Source: a virus. From it: 30,769 nucleotides of DNA. The notes under the pieces are model-generated. The model saw only the letters and a list, made by a program, of their open reading frames with translations, searched no databases and was not told the DNA's origin. Positions 14,884 through 20,946 of the stretch are shown piece by piece. The stretch spans positions 1 to 30,769 of IMG/VR virus record IMGVR_UViG_3300030101_000721; one strand, written 5' to 3'. How positions within the stretch are numbered: the stretch's first letter is position 1; each line of letters opens with the position of its first letter. A program made the translations under genes and the position numbers.

Positions 14884-15163
14884 CCGATATTCCTTCACTT
14901 GCTGATTTTTGGTGAAGAGGTATCTGAGGATCATCTTTATTCTCAAACACTCTAAAGAAAGCTACAAGATCTCCTTTGTTATAATCCTTAGTAGGATCTT
15001 TCTTGTAGATCTTAATATCCTTTGCACCTGGTACTGATGATCTTTCTTTTGTTTCTTTATCCCAGTTAGATGCGTTCCATTCCTCAATGATGTACTCACC
15101 CTCTGGTAAGTTATATCCTTTCATAACCTTATAGTTACGATTGCTATGTGTCGGTCCACTCAT
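14864..15163 (-). CDS. 99-residue protein with SSB-type C-terminal tip
   Basis: Starts MSGPTHSNRNYKVMKGYNLP and has GEYIIEEWNASNW, GAKDIKIYKKDPTKDYNKGD and LVAFFRVFEN, a small beta-rich body. The last six residues are DEPIPF, close to the DDDIPF tip by which bacterial SSB recruits replication and repair proteins; a polar linker (KSASEGIS) precedes it, as in SSB. It is the first gene behind the promoter at 15299-15327 and follows AAAGGAAAAGG. A single-strand DNA-binding role, or a mimic that captures host SSB partners, is inference; I do not recognise the body. Confidence 0.65.
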   Translation of the reverse strand: MSGPTHSNRNYKVMKGYNLPEGEYIIEEWNASNWDKETKERSSVPGAKDIKIYKKDPTKDYNKGDLVAFFRVFENKDDPQIPLHQKSASEGISDEPIPF

Positions 15164-15194
15164 ATTTTTCCTTTTCCTTTTATGTTTCCTTTTT

Positions 15195-15245
15195 TAAGTG
15201 GAGCTGCTTTGACTAGCCTAGGATGAGAAAGCAATACCCCACTTA
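15195..15245 (-). other. Stem-loop in the late transcript leader
   Basis: Two nested inverted repeats: TAAGTGG (15195-15201) with CCACTTA (15239-15245), and inside it TGCTTT (15205-15210) with AAAGCA (15228-15233). The loop contains the palindrome CCTAGG. Transcribed leftward from the promoter at 15299-15327, it would fold in the 5' leader about 30 bases before the ribosome-binding site of the 99-residue gene. It has no T-run, so it is not a simple terminator. I do not recognise a known riboswitch class. Confidence 0.5.
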
Positions 15246-15290
15246 TAAACTAAATAACTAACTCAATATAGTTATAACCTAGAGAAAGTT

Positions 15291-15305
15291 ATGTGAACAT
15301 TATAA
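15291..15305. repeat. Putative operator, copy 2 of the shared 15-base sequence
   Basis: ATGTGAACATTATAA, one base different from 18026-18040. It covers the -10 box of the late promoter on the minus strand. The weak outer symmetry TTAT...ATAA (15289-15305) would allow binding of a dimer. The role is inferred from position. Confidence 0.5.
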
Positions 15306-15327
15306 TTGATTTGTAAAATAATTGCAA
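15299..15327 (-). promoter_or_regulatory. Sigma70-type promoter for the late operon
   Basis: On the minus strand TTGCAA (15327-15322), a 17-base spacer, then TATAAT (15304-15299). The -10 is a perfect match and the -35 matches at four of six bases. Transcription would start near 15292 and run left into the SSB-tip, methylase, terminase and structural genes. The -10 overlaps a 15-base sequence (15291-15305) repeated in the divergent region at 18026-18040, so the promoter may be under the same control protein. The phage has no recognisable RNA polymerase, so host polymerase use is expected. Confidence 0.68.
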
Positions 15328-15342
15328 AAAAATTGTGAGTAT

Positions 15343-15373
15343 CCCCCCCATATAGTATGACGCGAGGGGGGGG
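15343..15373. repeat. C7/G8 inverted repeat
   Basis: A run of seven C (15343-15349) and a run of eight G (15366-15373) flank 16 AT-rich bases, forming a possible 7-bp all-GC hairpin. In such an AT-rich genome this is the most GC-dense spot. It lies just upstream of the late promoter. It could be a replication- or packaging-related structure or a transcription block; the sequence does not decide. Confidence 0.5.
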
Positions 15374-15444
15374 AAAGGTGTGTCTTTTCTGCAACACTCG
15401 GCCTTTTTTATTTTCTGTAGGAGGACTGCCCTTTCTGGGCCACA

Positions 15445-15480
15445 TTTATAAAATGTAAATGTTCGTTTACGATTTATAAA
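15445..15480. repeat. 36-base dyad next to the replication gene
   Basis: The arrangement is TTTATAAA-N2-GTAAA-N6-TTTAC-N2-TTTATAAA. Each arm holds an 8-base palindrome and a 5-base half-site in mirrored positions, so 26 of 36 positions pair and the mismatches fall only in the two N2 pairs and the N6 centre. It ends one base before the stop codon of the winged-helix gene. Length and symmetry suit a dimeric DNA-binding protein, an origin element or a serine recombinase crossover site. Confidence 0.6.
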
Positions 15481-16326
15481 TTACCTGGGCATCTTCATCT
15501 TCCTGGATATTTTCTTTACCATATCCTGGACCAGTTCCTTATTATTATTAAGCTTGTCTTTCTTGATGAATACATCCTTATAAAAAACCAACCTCTTAGG
15601 ACAATCCTTTCTGTTGGTCCTTCTCCATACAAGTATCTCCTTAAGTCTAGCAGCAGCTCTAGCCTCGGTAAGTCCTTCCTTTACCCATTCAGTTACCATC
15701 TTCTCATCTTCTGTAGTGTACTGAACCAATACTCCGAAAATCTCTTCGGTTAATCTTACAAACCTATTACATATAGATCTCACTATAGGGTATATATGAT
15801 TGTTAGTTAGGTTGTTATGCATGTACTCTGACTGCATATCTGGATATGTATTGGGAACCATATTAGAACTATTCTTATCTACTGACTTATGTACTCTAGG
15901 TGCATAATTCTTTTTACCCCCACCTTTAGGACCTATGTGTATTTCTGGTTTATCTTCATAGGATCTGTCCTTATCTGGTACCATAGCTAAAGCATCCTCT
16001 TCCTTAATCTTAGGATCAAACACCATAAAGTATTTGTTACCTTTGAGGCCAGGATGTTTCTTAGCATAGCGAATATAATCCCACTCAATAAGTTTCTTAA
16101 TATGTCTTGAAACAGTTGATTGGGTTATGTGCAAGTTCCTGGCTATAGTTAATTGGTTCGGCCAACAGACACCTTGCCTGGATGTGTAGTTACCAAGTGC
16201 TGCAAGGATCATGAAGGTTCTTGGATAAGTCTTGAACCTTTTATCTATTACAGCTCTTTGAGGCAGTACACAAAAGTGGCCAGGTGTTCTGCCTTTACCA
16301 TAATCAGCTTTCTTTTTATCACTCAT
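15481..16326 (-). CDS. Winged-helix replication protein (phage O-like)
   Basis: 281 residues. HFCVLPQRAVIDKRFKTYPR and TFMILAALGNYTSRQGVCWP open into a helix-turn-helix NQLTIARNLHITQSTVSRHI followed by KKLIEWDYIRYAKKHPG, about residues 17-95. This is the N-terminal winged helix of phage replication initiators (lambda O-type/replisome organiser) that bind origin repeats. A polar linker follows, then a helical C-terminal half (IVRSICNRFVRLTEEIFGVL, MVTEWVKEGLTEARAAARLK) that could contact a helicase or its loader. It overlaps the MT-A70 gene by ATGA. A transcription regulator role is the alternative. Confidence 0.75.
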   Translation of the reverse strand: MSDKKKADYGKGRTPGHFCVLPQRAVIDKRFKTYPRTFMILAALGNYTSRQGVCWPNQLTIARNLHITQSTVSRHIKKLIEWDYIRYAKKHPGLKGNKYFMVFDPKIKEEDALAMVPDKDRSYEDKPEIHIGPKGGGKKNYAPRVHKSVDKNSSNMVPNTYPDMQSEYMHNNLTNNHIYPIVRSICNRFVRLTEEIFGVLVQYTTEDEKMVTEWVKEGLTEARAAARLKEILVWRRTNRKDCPKRLVFYKDVFIKKDKLNNNKELVQDMVKKISRKMKMPR

Positions 16327-16862
16327 ATTTCGTTACCCCAAACATCCCAGCCTGGAGTTTTTTGTCTTGCAAATAATTCTATTCTTGGAAGATCACCACA
16401 AAGCTCAACAATTCTATCTCTAACACAATCTGGTTTTCTTGAATGTTCTCTTAAATTATCAATAACAAGTTGTTTTACTTTTTTAGAATGTCTTTTAAAT
16501 TTACCTTTTCTACCTATCAAACAAATTTCACAATTTGAATTAGTGTAAAAACCTAAACCAGAATAAAAAGATCCTTTCTTATTTGTTTTTACCCATGTGA
16601 AAGCTACAGTTTTATAAACAAACTGCCATGATTTTAAAACCTCTATTCCTTCAATTAAATTAGGATAAGTAACCCAAAGAAACAAAATACAATTATCATC
16701 AGATATTTGATTTATAGGTAATTGTTTTATTTGATTTAAAGATAAAGTTTTATAATGAGCTGATACATCACCATGAGATTTACCTTTACCTTGAAAATTA
16801 TTATAAGTCCAAGGTGGATCAGCATAAATAATCTGATACTTTTTATTTGGTAGATTATTCAT
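16323..16862 (-). CDS. MT-A70-family adenine methyltransferase
   Basis: 179 residues. YQIIYADPPWTYNNF (9-23) contains the catalytic Asp-Pro-Pro-Trp (15-18) of the MT-A70 family. CILFLWVTYPNLIEG, VYKTVAFTWVKTNKKG, FYTNSNCEICLIGRKGK and REHSRKPDCVRDRIVELCGD follow in the normal order, ending with PRIELFARQKTPGWDVWGNE, the family's C-terminal signature. It transfers methyl from S-adenosylmethionine to adenine N6 in DNA. All motifs are present, so it should be active. It may protect the phage from host restriction or mark the origin. It overlaps the DnaA-like gene by 8 bases. Confidence 0.9.
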   Translation of the reverse strand: MNNLPNKKYQIIYADPPWTYNNFQGKGKSHGDVSAHYKTLSLNQIKQLPINQISDDNCILFLWVTYPNLIEGIEVLKSWQFVYKTVAFTWVKTNKKGSFYSGLGFYTNSNCEICLIGRKGKFKRHSKKVKQLVIDNLREHSRKPDCVRDRIVELCGDLPRIELFARQKTPGWDVWGNEI

Positions 16863-17391
16863 TATCTGGTTGGGCCTCTGACTTTAGCTTTGCCTCTAGC
16901 TTAGCAAAATCAGACCACAATTCTATTCCACTTTCTTTTTTAATACTCCAGCAATTCTTTTTATCTCTCTTCAATCTTACATGGTGAATGACAGTTGTAT
17001 GATCTCTGTTACCACATGCTCGGCCAATCGCTGGTTGAGATGAATGAGTAAGCTCGTTGCATAAGTTGATATATACAGATCTAACTCTTACAAGATCAGC
17101 ATGTCTTTTATCAGACTTAATATCAGTAGGACCTACCTCAAAGTAATCGCAGACAGCCTCAAGTATATCAGAGATCCATACTCTCTTAGCTCTCTCTTCT
17201 GGTTTAGGTCTATACTTATCTCTTCTCTTCAATACTCGGAGCTCATCCATTAACTTATCTATCTTGCTCTCCAGGTAGTCTATTCTTTTTTTAATACCAT
17301 CATCTTTAGATTGGACAATAGGTACAGATCTTTGTTGTACATATTCAAAACCAGGTGGTGGTTTGATTACATTATTTGGTATCTTTGTCAT
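16855..17391 (-). CDS. DnaA domain IV-like protein without the AAA+ domain
   Basis: 178 residues. A Pro-rich start (PNNVIKPPPGFEYVQQR) is followed by a coiled coil (IKKRIDYLESKIDKLMDELR, about 33-52) and then a DnaA-type DNA-binding domain: ISDILEAVCDYFEVGPTDIK, ADLVRVRSVYINLCNELT and the signature IGRACGNRDHTTVIHHVRLK (122-141), which matches the DnaA G-x-R-D-H-T-T-V motif. The ATPase domain III is absent. It probably dimerises through the coiled coil and binds DnaA-box-like sites in the phage origin or competes with host DnaA. It overlaps the DUF3310-like gene by 20 bases. Confidence 0.85.
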   Translation of the reverse strand: MTKIPNNVIKPPPGFEYVQQRSVPIVQSKDDGIKKRIDYLESKIDKLMDELRVLKRRDKYRPKPEERAKRVWISDILEAVCDYFEVGPTDIKSDKRHADLVRVRSVYINLCNELTHSSQPAIGRACGNRDHTTVIHHVRLKRDKKNCWSIKKESGIELWSDFAKLEAKLKSEAQPDNE

Positions 17392-17755
17392 TCTTATCCT
17401 CTTTCTTTTTAGGTTTGAATGGATAGATATGTACTCCAGGATTTAATAGTTCCTCCAGATCTTCTTGAGTAAGTTCCATTGGATCTTTATCCTGGGCCCT
17501 CTTCTTTGGTTTCTTTTTACTTATCATATCTGTAAGTTCTTTGAGTAATCTCTCGCAGTACCAATGAGCTTTACCAGCATCATCCCTGGCTCCCTCAAGA
17601 GTTTCTACTTTCTTACCCATTCGCATGATGTACTTGCAGATATTAAATTTGATAGCTCCAATCTTTTCTGCATCTGTAAACTGAGATGTGATTGCATCAA
17701 AAGTTTGTATTGGATTATCTTTGTAGTGTGATGGATTTATTTTATCCTTGCTCAT
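17372..17755 (-). CDS. DUF3310-family phage protein
   Basis: 127 residues. INPSHYKDNPIQTFDAITSQ followed by DAEKIGAIKFNICKYIMRMG and KDDAGKAHWYCERLL-like sequence (actually ARDDAGKAHWYCERLL) is the DUF3310 pattern (N-P-x-H-Y, F-x-x-G-N/I-x-x-K-Y-x-x-R, D-L-x-K-A-x-W-Y). The family is very common in phages near replication genes and has been loosely called nucleotide kinase-like; no activity is established. The C-terminal third is a Lys/Glu/Asp-rich tail. GGGAGG inside the end of the preceding gene is its ribosome-binding site. Confidence 0.85.
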   Translation of the reverse strand: MSKDKINPSHYKDNPIQTFDAITSQFTDAEKIGAIKFNICKYIMRMGKKVETLEGARDDAGKAHWYCERLLKELTDMISKKKPKKRAQDKDPMELTQEDLEELLNPGVHIYPFKPKKKEDKNDKDTK

Positions 17756-17960
17756 TTGATCCTCCCATTCTAGCTGCGTTAATCATTTTATCTATTCGGT
17801 CCTGGACTACCTTGGGCCTAATAGATATTCCCATCTCTAAGATTTCAGACACCAATGTAGCCATAGGTATTCTCTCTACCTTAGCTTGGTCCTGGATCTT
17901 ATCTTTTAATTTTTCTGGGATCTTCAAATAGAATGGTACAATCTTCATATTTTTCGCCAT
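17742..17960 (-). CDS. Ribbon-helix-helix DNA-binding protein
   Basis: 72 residues. KIVPFYLKIPEKLKDKIQDQ and KVERIPMATLVSEILEMGIS form a strand followed by two helices, the Arc/CopG ribbon-helix-helix layout. The C-terminal part is an additional basic helix (RIDKMINAARMGG). It is the first gene of the leftward unit, directly behind the divergent control region, with a perfect AAGGAGG ribosome-binding site. Such proteins usually repress their own promoter, so it is the best candidate to bind the repeated sequence at 18026-18040 and 15291-15305; that is inference. Confidence 0.75.
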   Translation of the reverse strand: MAKNMKIVPFYLKIPEKLKDKIQDQAKVERIPMATLVSEILEMGISIRPKVVQDRIDKMINAARMGGSNEQG

Positions 17961-17993
17961 TTTTACCTCCTTAAAAATATTTAAAATATATCC

Positions 17994-18021
17994 TTGAAAT
18001 ATATATTAATATCCTTATATT
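17994..18021 (+). promoter_or_regulatory. Rightward (early) promoter
   Basis: TTGAAA (17994-17999), 16-base spacer, TATATT (18016-18021). Each hexamer matches the sigma70 consensus at five of six bases. The start would fall near 18028, inside the repeated 15-base sequence. It drives the protease-like, recombinase and recombination genes. Confidence 0.6.
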
Positions 18022-18025
18022 ACCT

Positions 18026-18040
18026 ATATGAACATTATAA
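18026..18040. repeat. Putative operator, copy 1 of a shared 15-base sequence
   Basis: ATATGAACATTATAA. The same sequence with one change (ATGTGAACATTATAA) lies at 15291-15305. Both copies lie in non-coding regions and both include a minus-strand TATAAT. I found no further copy of the 12-base core TGAACATTATAA in the window by reading. Operator function is inferred. Confidence 0.5.
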
Positions 18041-18073
18041 GACCAAATCAACATATAGGAAAGAGAGGTTAAT

Positions 18074-18478
18074 ATGAGTAATGTTTTTATAAAGAGTGAT
18101 GGTGGTTACGCACAATCTGGTTTTCAATTAAGAAAAAAAATAGGTAATTGTGTACCAAGAGCTATCGCACATGCACTTAATAAACCATACAAAGATGTTT
18201 GGAATGATTTGTTTGATCTTGGAAAAGCAAATGGATTATTTCCAAACCAAGAGAGTTTATACGAAATGTATATCAAGCAGCATGGTTGGAAAAAAATGAA
18301 ACCACAAAGAACTCCAGGTGGTAGGTTAAGAAAGTTAAAATACTTTCAATGCAAAAACATGACAGCTTTAGTTAGAACAAGAAAGCATCTTGTTTGTGTC
18401 AAGGATGGAAAGATCTTAGACACATGGAATAGTGGTAGGTATGCAGCTTGTTCTTATTACATAAAGGAGGACCAATAA
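18074..18478 (+). CDS. C39-like cysteine peptidase fold protein
   Basis: 134 residues. KKIGNCVPRAIAHALNKPYK (21-40) places a cysteine (C26) at the start of a helix; the middle has YEMYIKQHGWKKMKPQRTPG; and TRKHLVCVKDGKILDTW (102-118) supplies H105 and D117. This Cys-His-Asp order and the G-x-C-V-x-R-A-x-A pattern are typical of a papain/C39-like family that many phages carry, without a known target. It is the first gene of the rightward unit, behind GAGAGG. It has no signal peptide, so it acts in the cytoplasm, perhaps on a host or phage protein. Confidence 0.72.
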   Translation: MSNVFIKSDGGYAQSGFQLRKKIGNCVPRAIAHALNKPYKDVWNDLFDLGKANGLFPNQESLYEMYIKQHGWKKMKPQRTPGGRLRKLKYFQCKNMTALVRTRKHLVCVKDGKILDTWNSGRYAACSYYIKEDQ

Positions 18479-19128
18479 TGAATAAGATAGTAGCACTTGT
18501 AAGAGTAAGTACAGACAAGCAAGATGTAAACAATCAAAAGTTTGCAATAGAAAAGAAATATCCTGGATATGATATTGCCTGGTTTGAGGAGCCAGGCATA
18601 TCTGGTGCAAAGAAATTTAGAAATAGACCAGAGCTCCAGGCTGCAATCAGACTAGCTAAAAAATCTGATTGTCCTCTTGTTGTATATTCTTTAAGTAGAT
18701 TAGGAAGGACCTACGAGGTTGGACAATTCCTAGAAGATAACAAAGGTAAAATTAAATTAGATGTTTTAGATACACCTAACCTGGATGATGCAATAGCTGG
18801 GTTTCATGTAGCTATAAATAGAATGGAAAGAATTAATATCTCAAACAGAACAAAGGCAGCTTTACAAAGATTGAAGGCAGAGGGTAAGCAGCTAGGTAAT
18901 CAAACTAATTTAAATGTAGTTAGACTTAGAGGCCATGCAACAATCAAAGCTAATGCTGATAAGTATGCAAAAGATATTTACGATATTATTCAAGGCATCA
19001 AACTATCTGGAGTACATACACTCCAAGGTATTGCTGATGCACTTAATAATAGAGGGGTTAAAACTTTTAAGGACAGAGTTTGGTATCCTTCTACAATTAA
19101 AAATGTCCTGGAAAGAGTAGGTATATAA
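18478..19128 (+). CDS. Small serine recombinase (resolvase/invertase family)
   Basis: 216 residues from ATG 18478 (TAATG overlap, AAAGGAGGACC upstream); an upstream in-frame ATG at 18448 lies inside the previous gene. The N-terminal catalytic domain has ALVRVSTDKQD with nucleophile S11 and R9, then YSLSRLGRT (R74, R77) and ERINISNRTKAAL near 117-129. After the long helix, the C-terminal 40 residues (TLQGIADALNNRGVKTFKDR, VWYPSTIKNVLERV) form a minimal recombinase DNA-binding domain. All catalytic residues that I can place are present. It could integrate, invert or resolve the phage genome; no attachment site was identified. Confidence 0.9.
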   Translation: MNKIVALVRVSTDKQDVNNQKFAIEKKYPGYDIAWFEEPGISGAKKFRNRPELQAAIRLAKKSDCPLVVYSLSRLGRTYEVGQFLEDNKGKIKLDVLDTPNLDDAIAGFHVAINRMERINISNRTKAALQRLKAEGKQLGNQTNLNVVRLRGHATIKANADKYAKDIYDIIQGIKLSGVHTLQGIADALNNRGVKTFKDRVWYPSTIKNVLERVGI

Positions 19129-19508
19129 TGGCTAAAGATAATATTAGTCAATATCCATGGCTTTATCAAATCAAGAAGGGCATGGATAATACTACTGGTG
19201 GTCCTACTGGATCAGAACCAAGAGGTCTTTCAATCAATAGAACTTTGAGTATTAGAAATGTACTTAAAGATTTATTTGAATGGGATGACTGGGGTGATGC
19301 TGGTGCAGAAAGTAACTTGATGGGTGATAGCAGAGTACCAGTTGATAGATCTGACTTAAAAGATTTTAAAACTGGTGGGTTCTTACTTGAGAACCAAGGC
19401 TACACTATCAATGGACCAGCTGCTAAGTTTTCATTCAAAGATGATTTGAGTGATGCTGAGTATGAGGTTGTTGTTCAAAGAAAAAGGGGGTTTAATGAAA
19501 AAAGTTAG
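19128..19508 (+). CDS. 126-residue hypothetical protein
   Basis: MAKDNISQYPWLYQIKKGMD, then GGPTGSEPRGLSINRTLSIR, a helix (NVLKDLFEWDDWGDAGAESN) and a polar C-terminal half (SDLKDFKTGGFLLENQGYTI, YEVVVQRKRGFNEKS). It is acidic, with no cysteines and no membrane segment. It starts on the recombinase stop (TAATG). The C-terminus contains the ribosome-binding site AAAGGGGG of the next gene. I do not recognise it; its place suggests a partner in early host take-over or recombination. Confidence 0.75.
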   Translation: MAKDNISQYPWLYQIKKGMDNTTGGPTGSEPRGLSINRTLSIRNVLKDLFEWDDWGDAGAESNLMGDSRVPVDRSDLKDFKTGGFLLENQGYTINGPAAKFSFKDDLSDAEYEVVVQRKRGFNEKS

Positions 19509-19854
19509 ACCTGGACACTACCAAGAAACAATACCCTTTGGTGAAGGTAGAGATCTTATCATCAAGATAGTTGAGAAACCAAGACGATCAGTTGCAAATG
19601 CTGGTGGTAGATGGAGGCTTACTATTGATGAGAATAGTATCAGACGAGAAAACTCTGATTGGCCTAACAAGAGATCTGCCTATGAACATGCTAGAAATCT
19701 AGCTCAAGACTACTTGTTTAATGACATCATTGATAAGGTGCATAAGGCTTTTCCAGAGCTCAAGTATGAGGATAACAAACCTCTTGCATCTGAACAGAAT
19801 GTGGTTAAAGTGGGTAAGCAAGATGAACATAAAGAACATAAAAGAAATACTTAA
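19495..19854 (+). CDS. 119-residue hypothetical protein
   Basis: Start chosen at ATG 19495, inside the end of the previous gene behind AAAGGGGG; the longer frame from 19450 has no ribosome-binding site. MKKVRPGHYQETIPFGEGRD, LIIKIVEKPRRSVANAGGRW and RLTIDENSIRRENSDWPNKR suggest a beta-rich body, followed by a helix (SAYEHARNLAQDYLFNDIID) and a charged C-terminal tail. I do not recognise a family. Basic and soluble. It overlaps the next membrane protein gene by 32 bases. Confidence 0.7.
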   Translation: MKKVRPGHYQETIPFGEGRDLIIKIVEKPRRSVANAGGRWRLTIDENSIRRENSDWPNKRSAYEHARNLAQDYLFNDIIDKVHKAFPELKYEDNKPLASEQNVVKVGKQDEHKEHKRNT

Positions 19855-19975
19855 GTTCTTAGCAGAGGGCATAGCATTTTTGTTATGCCTTGCTGCCATC
19901 TATTTTCTAGTCATGTTTGGATGCGTGATGGTTGATAGTTGTTACTACTACTATGTACCTGGAGGGGGAGTTTGA
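19823..19975 (+). CDS. 50-residue membrane protein
   Basis: Start chosen at ATG 19823; the open frame extends upstream to 19721, but that part lies wholly in the preceding gene. MNIKNIKEILKFLAEGIAFL is followed by LCLAAIYFLVMFGCVMVDSC, one long hydrophobic span, and a C-terminal YYYYVPGGGV. The TGA overlaps the exonuclease ATG (TGATG), and GGAGGGGGAG in its last codons is the exonuclease ribosome-binding site. The function is unknown; it may be an early membrane protein affecting superinfection. Confidence 0.6.
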   Translation: MNIKNIKEILKFLAEGIAFLLCLAAIYFLVMFGCVMVDSCYYYYVPGGGV

Positions 19976-20946
19976 TGGTAGATAGTGGTAGGAAAACATC
20001 TTTTAAAAGAAAAGAACTAGGAGGGAGTGTTGTTGGCTCCCTCTTAGTAAAAAGTTTCAAGACACCTAACCAAATCTTGAAAGATGCTCTTAATGAGTAT
20101 GATGGGAAGGAGGCTGTGAATGACATAGCTAACGAACCTAAGGTAGTAGCTGGTAGAATGTTAGAACCAGTTATTTTAAAAATGTTCATGGACCAAGTGG
20201 GATCTTATTGCAACGATAAGACTAAAGTTAAGATGACTGTTCCAAAGACAGCTCATTTATATCAGTTGGAAAATGGAAAACTTGGCAGCTCTTTAGATGG
20301 TATGTTACACATATCTCCAGGAACTCTTGAACTCTCAGATTATACAAAGAAAACTTTTATCCTTAAAAACAAAGTAGTCTTAGAGTGTAAGAATTATTCT
20401 GGAGCTGCCGAGGATGAACCTTATCCAGCTTACTTGTATCAGATCCAACAAGCTCTGCTTACTACTGGATGTGAACATGGTATCTTGGTTAGGTTTGTAA
20501 AAGGTTGGCAGCTACAATGGTTTATATATCAAAGAGATCATAAGATGATTGATGAGATTATAAAAGCTGGTAAAGATTTTTGGGATAGGTTTGATGGTAT
20601 AAAGAATGGCCATGACTACTGGTACCCACCAGCTGATACTGCTGAGGCTAGTTTAATTTATACAAGTAATGGATCTAAAGAGGTCCAGGATATGAGTACA
20701 CATAACAAGCTAGGTATTTTGATTGAGCAATTTGTATCTGCATCTGCTGATGAGAAAGAGGCAAAGAAAAGAAAAGATGCTGCATCAATGTACATGAAAG
20801 AAATACTTGGTGGTCATGAGGTAGTTACATGGAATGACTACACAATTAAGCATACAACAAATCAAAAAAAGAAAACTAAAACTGTAACCATACCTGGTGA
20901 GTTCACTAGCTATAGAAGGTTTACAGTAGATGGAGGAAATAAATGA
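19975..20946 (+). CDS. YqaJ-family viral exonuclease
   Basis: 323 residues from ATG 19975 (TGATG overlap, strong GGAGG upstream); the frame continues upstream without support. AGRMLEPVILKMF (59-71) gives E64, GSSLDGML (104-111) D109, VVLECKNYSG (134-143) the E137-x-K139 pair, and YLYQIQQALLTTG (153-165) Q156. These are the catalytic positions of the YqaJ/lambda exonuclease (PD-(D/E)xK) fold. It digests duplex ends to expose single strands for the annealing protein encoded next. The C-terminal part is a charged helix and a basic tail, longer than in lambda exonuclease. ATGA overlap with the ERF gene. Confidence 0.88.
   Translation: MVDSGRKTSFKRKELGGSVVGSLLVKSFKTPNQILKDALNEYDGKEAVNDIANEPKVVAGRMLEPVILKMFMDQVGSYCNDKTKVKMTVPKTAHLYQLENGKLGSSLDGMLHISPGTLELSDYTKKTFILKNKVVLECKNYSGAAEDEPYPAYLYQIQQALLTTGCEHGILVRFVKGWQLQWFIYQRDHKMIDEIIKAGKDFWDRFDGIKNGHDYWYPPADTAEASLIYTSNGSKEVQDMSTHNKLGILIEQFVSASADEKEAKKRKDAASMYMKEILGGHEVVTWNDYTIKHTTNQKKKTKTVTIPGEFTSYRRFTVDGGNK

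Larger units (their letters stand above)
15164..15480. promoter_or_regulatory. Main non-coding region between replication and late genes
   Basis: 317 bases without a gene in any frame that I can support, the largest gap in the window. From right to left it holds a 36-base dyad directly at the replication gene stop (15445-15480), a small hairpin GCCC-TTTCT-GGGC (15428-15440), a C7/G8 inverted repeat (15343-15373), a minus-strand promoter (15299-15327), an AT-rich stretch and a leader stem-loop (15195-15245). It lies next to the winged-helix and DnaA-like genes, so it is the best candidate for the replication origin and the late control region. Origin and packaging-site roles are inference. Confidence 0.6.
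17961..18073. promoter_or_regulatory. Divergent control region
   Basis: 113 AT-rich bases between the leftward and rightward units. It contains the rightward promoter (17994-18021), a leftward TATAAT (18039-18034) with only a weak -35 (TTTCCT at 17 bases), and the sequence ATATGAACATTATAA (18026-18040), which recurs with one change at 15291-15305. The repeat covers the expected start of the rightward transcript and the leftward -10, so one bound protein could switch both directions, as in lambda-like control regions. Confidence 0.65.

Noticed and set aside
14884-14946. Longer start (TTG at 14946) for the Dam-like methylase
   Set aside because: The extra 21 residues lie in the preceding gene and show no family similarity; ATG 14883 has GAAGGA before it.
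15834-15848. CATATC-TG-GATATG dyad inside the winged-helix gene as origin iteron
   Set aside because: A single copy inside coding sequence without repeats around it; not enough to call an origin.
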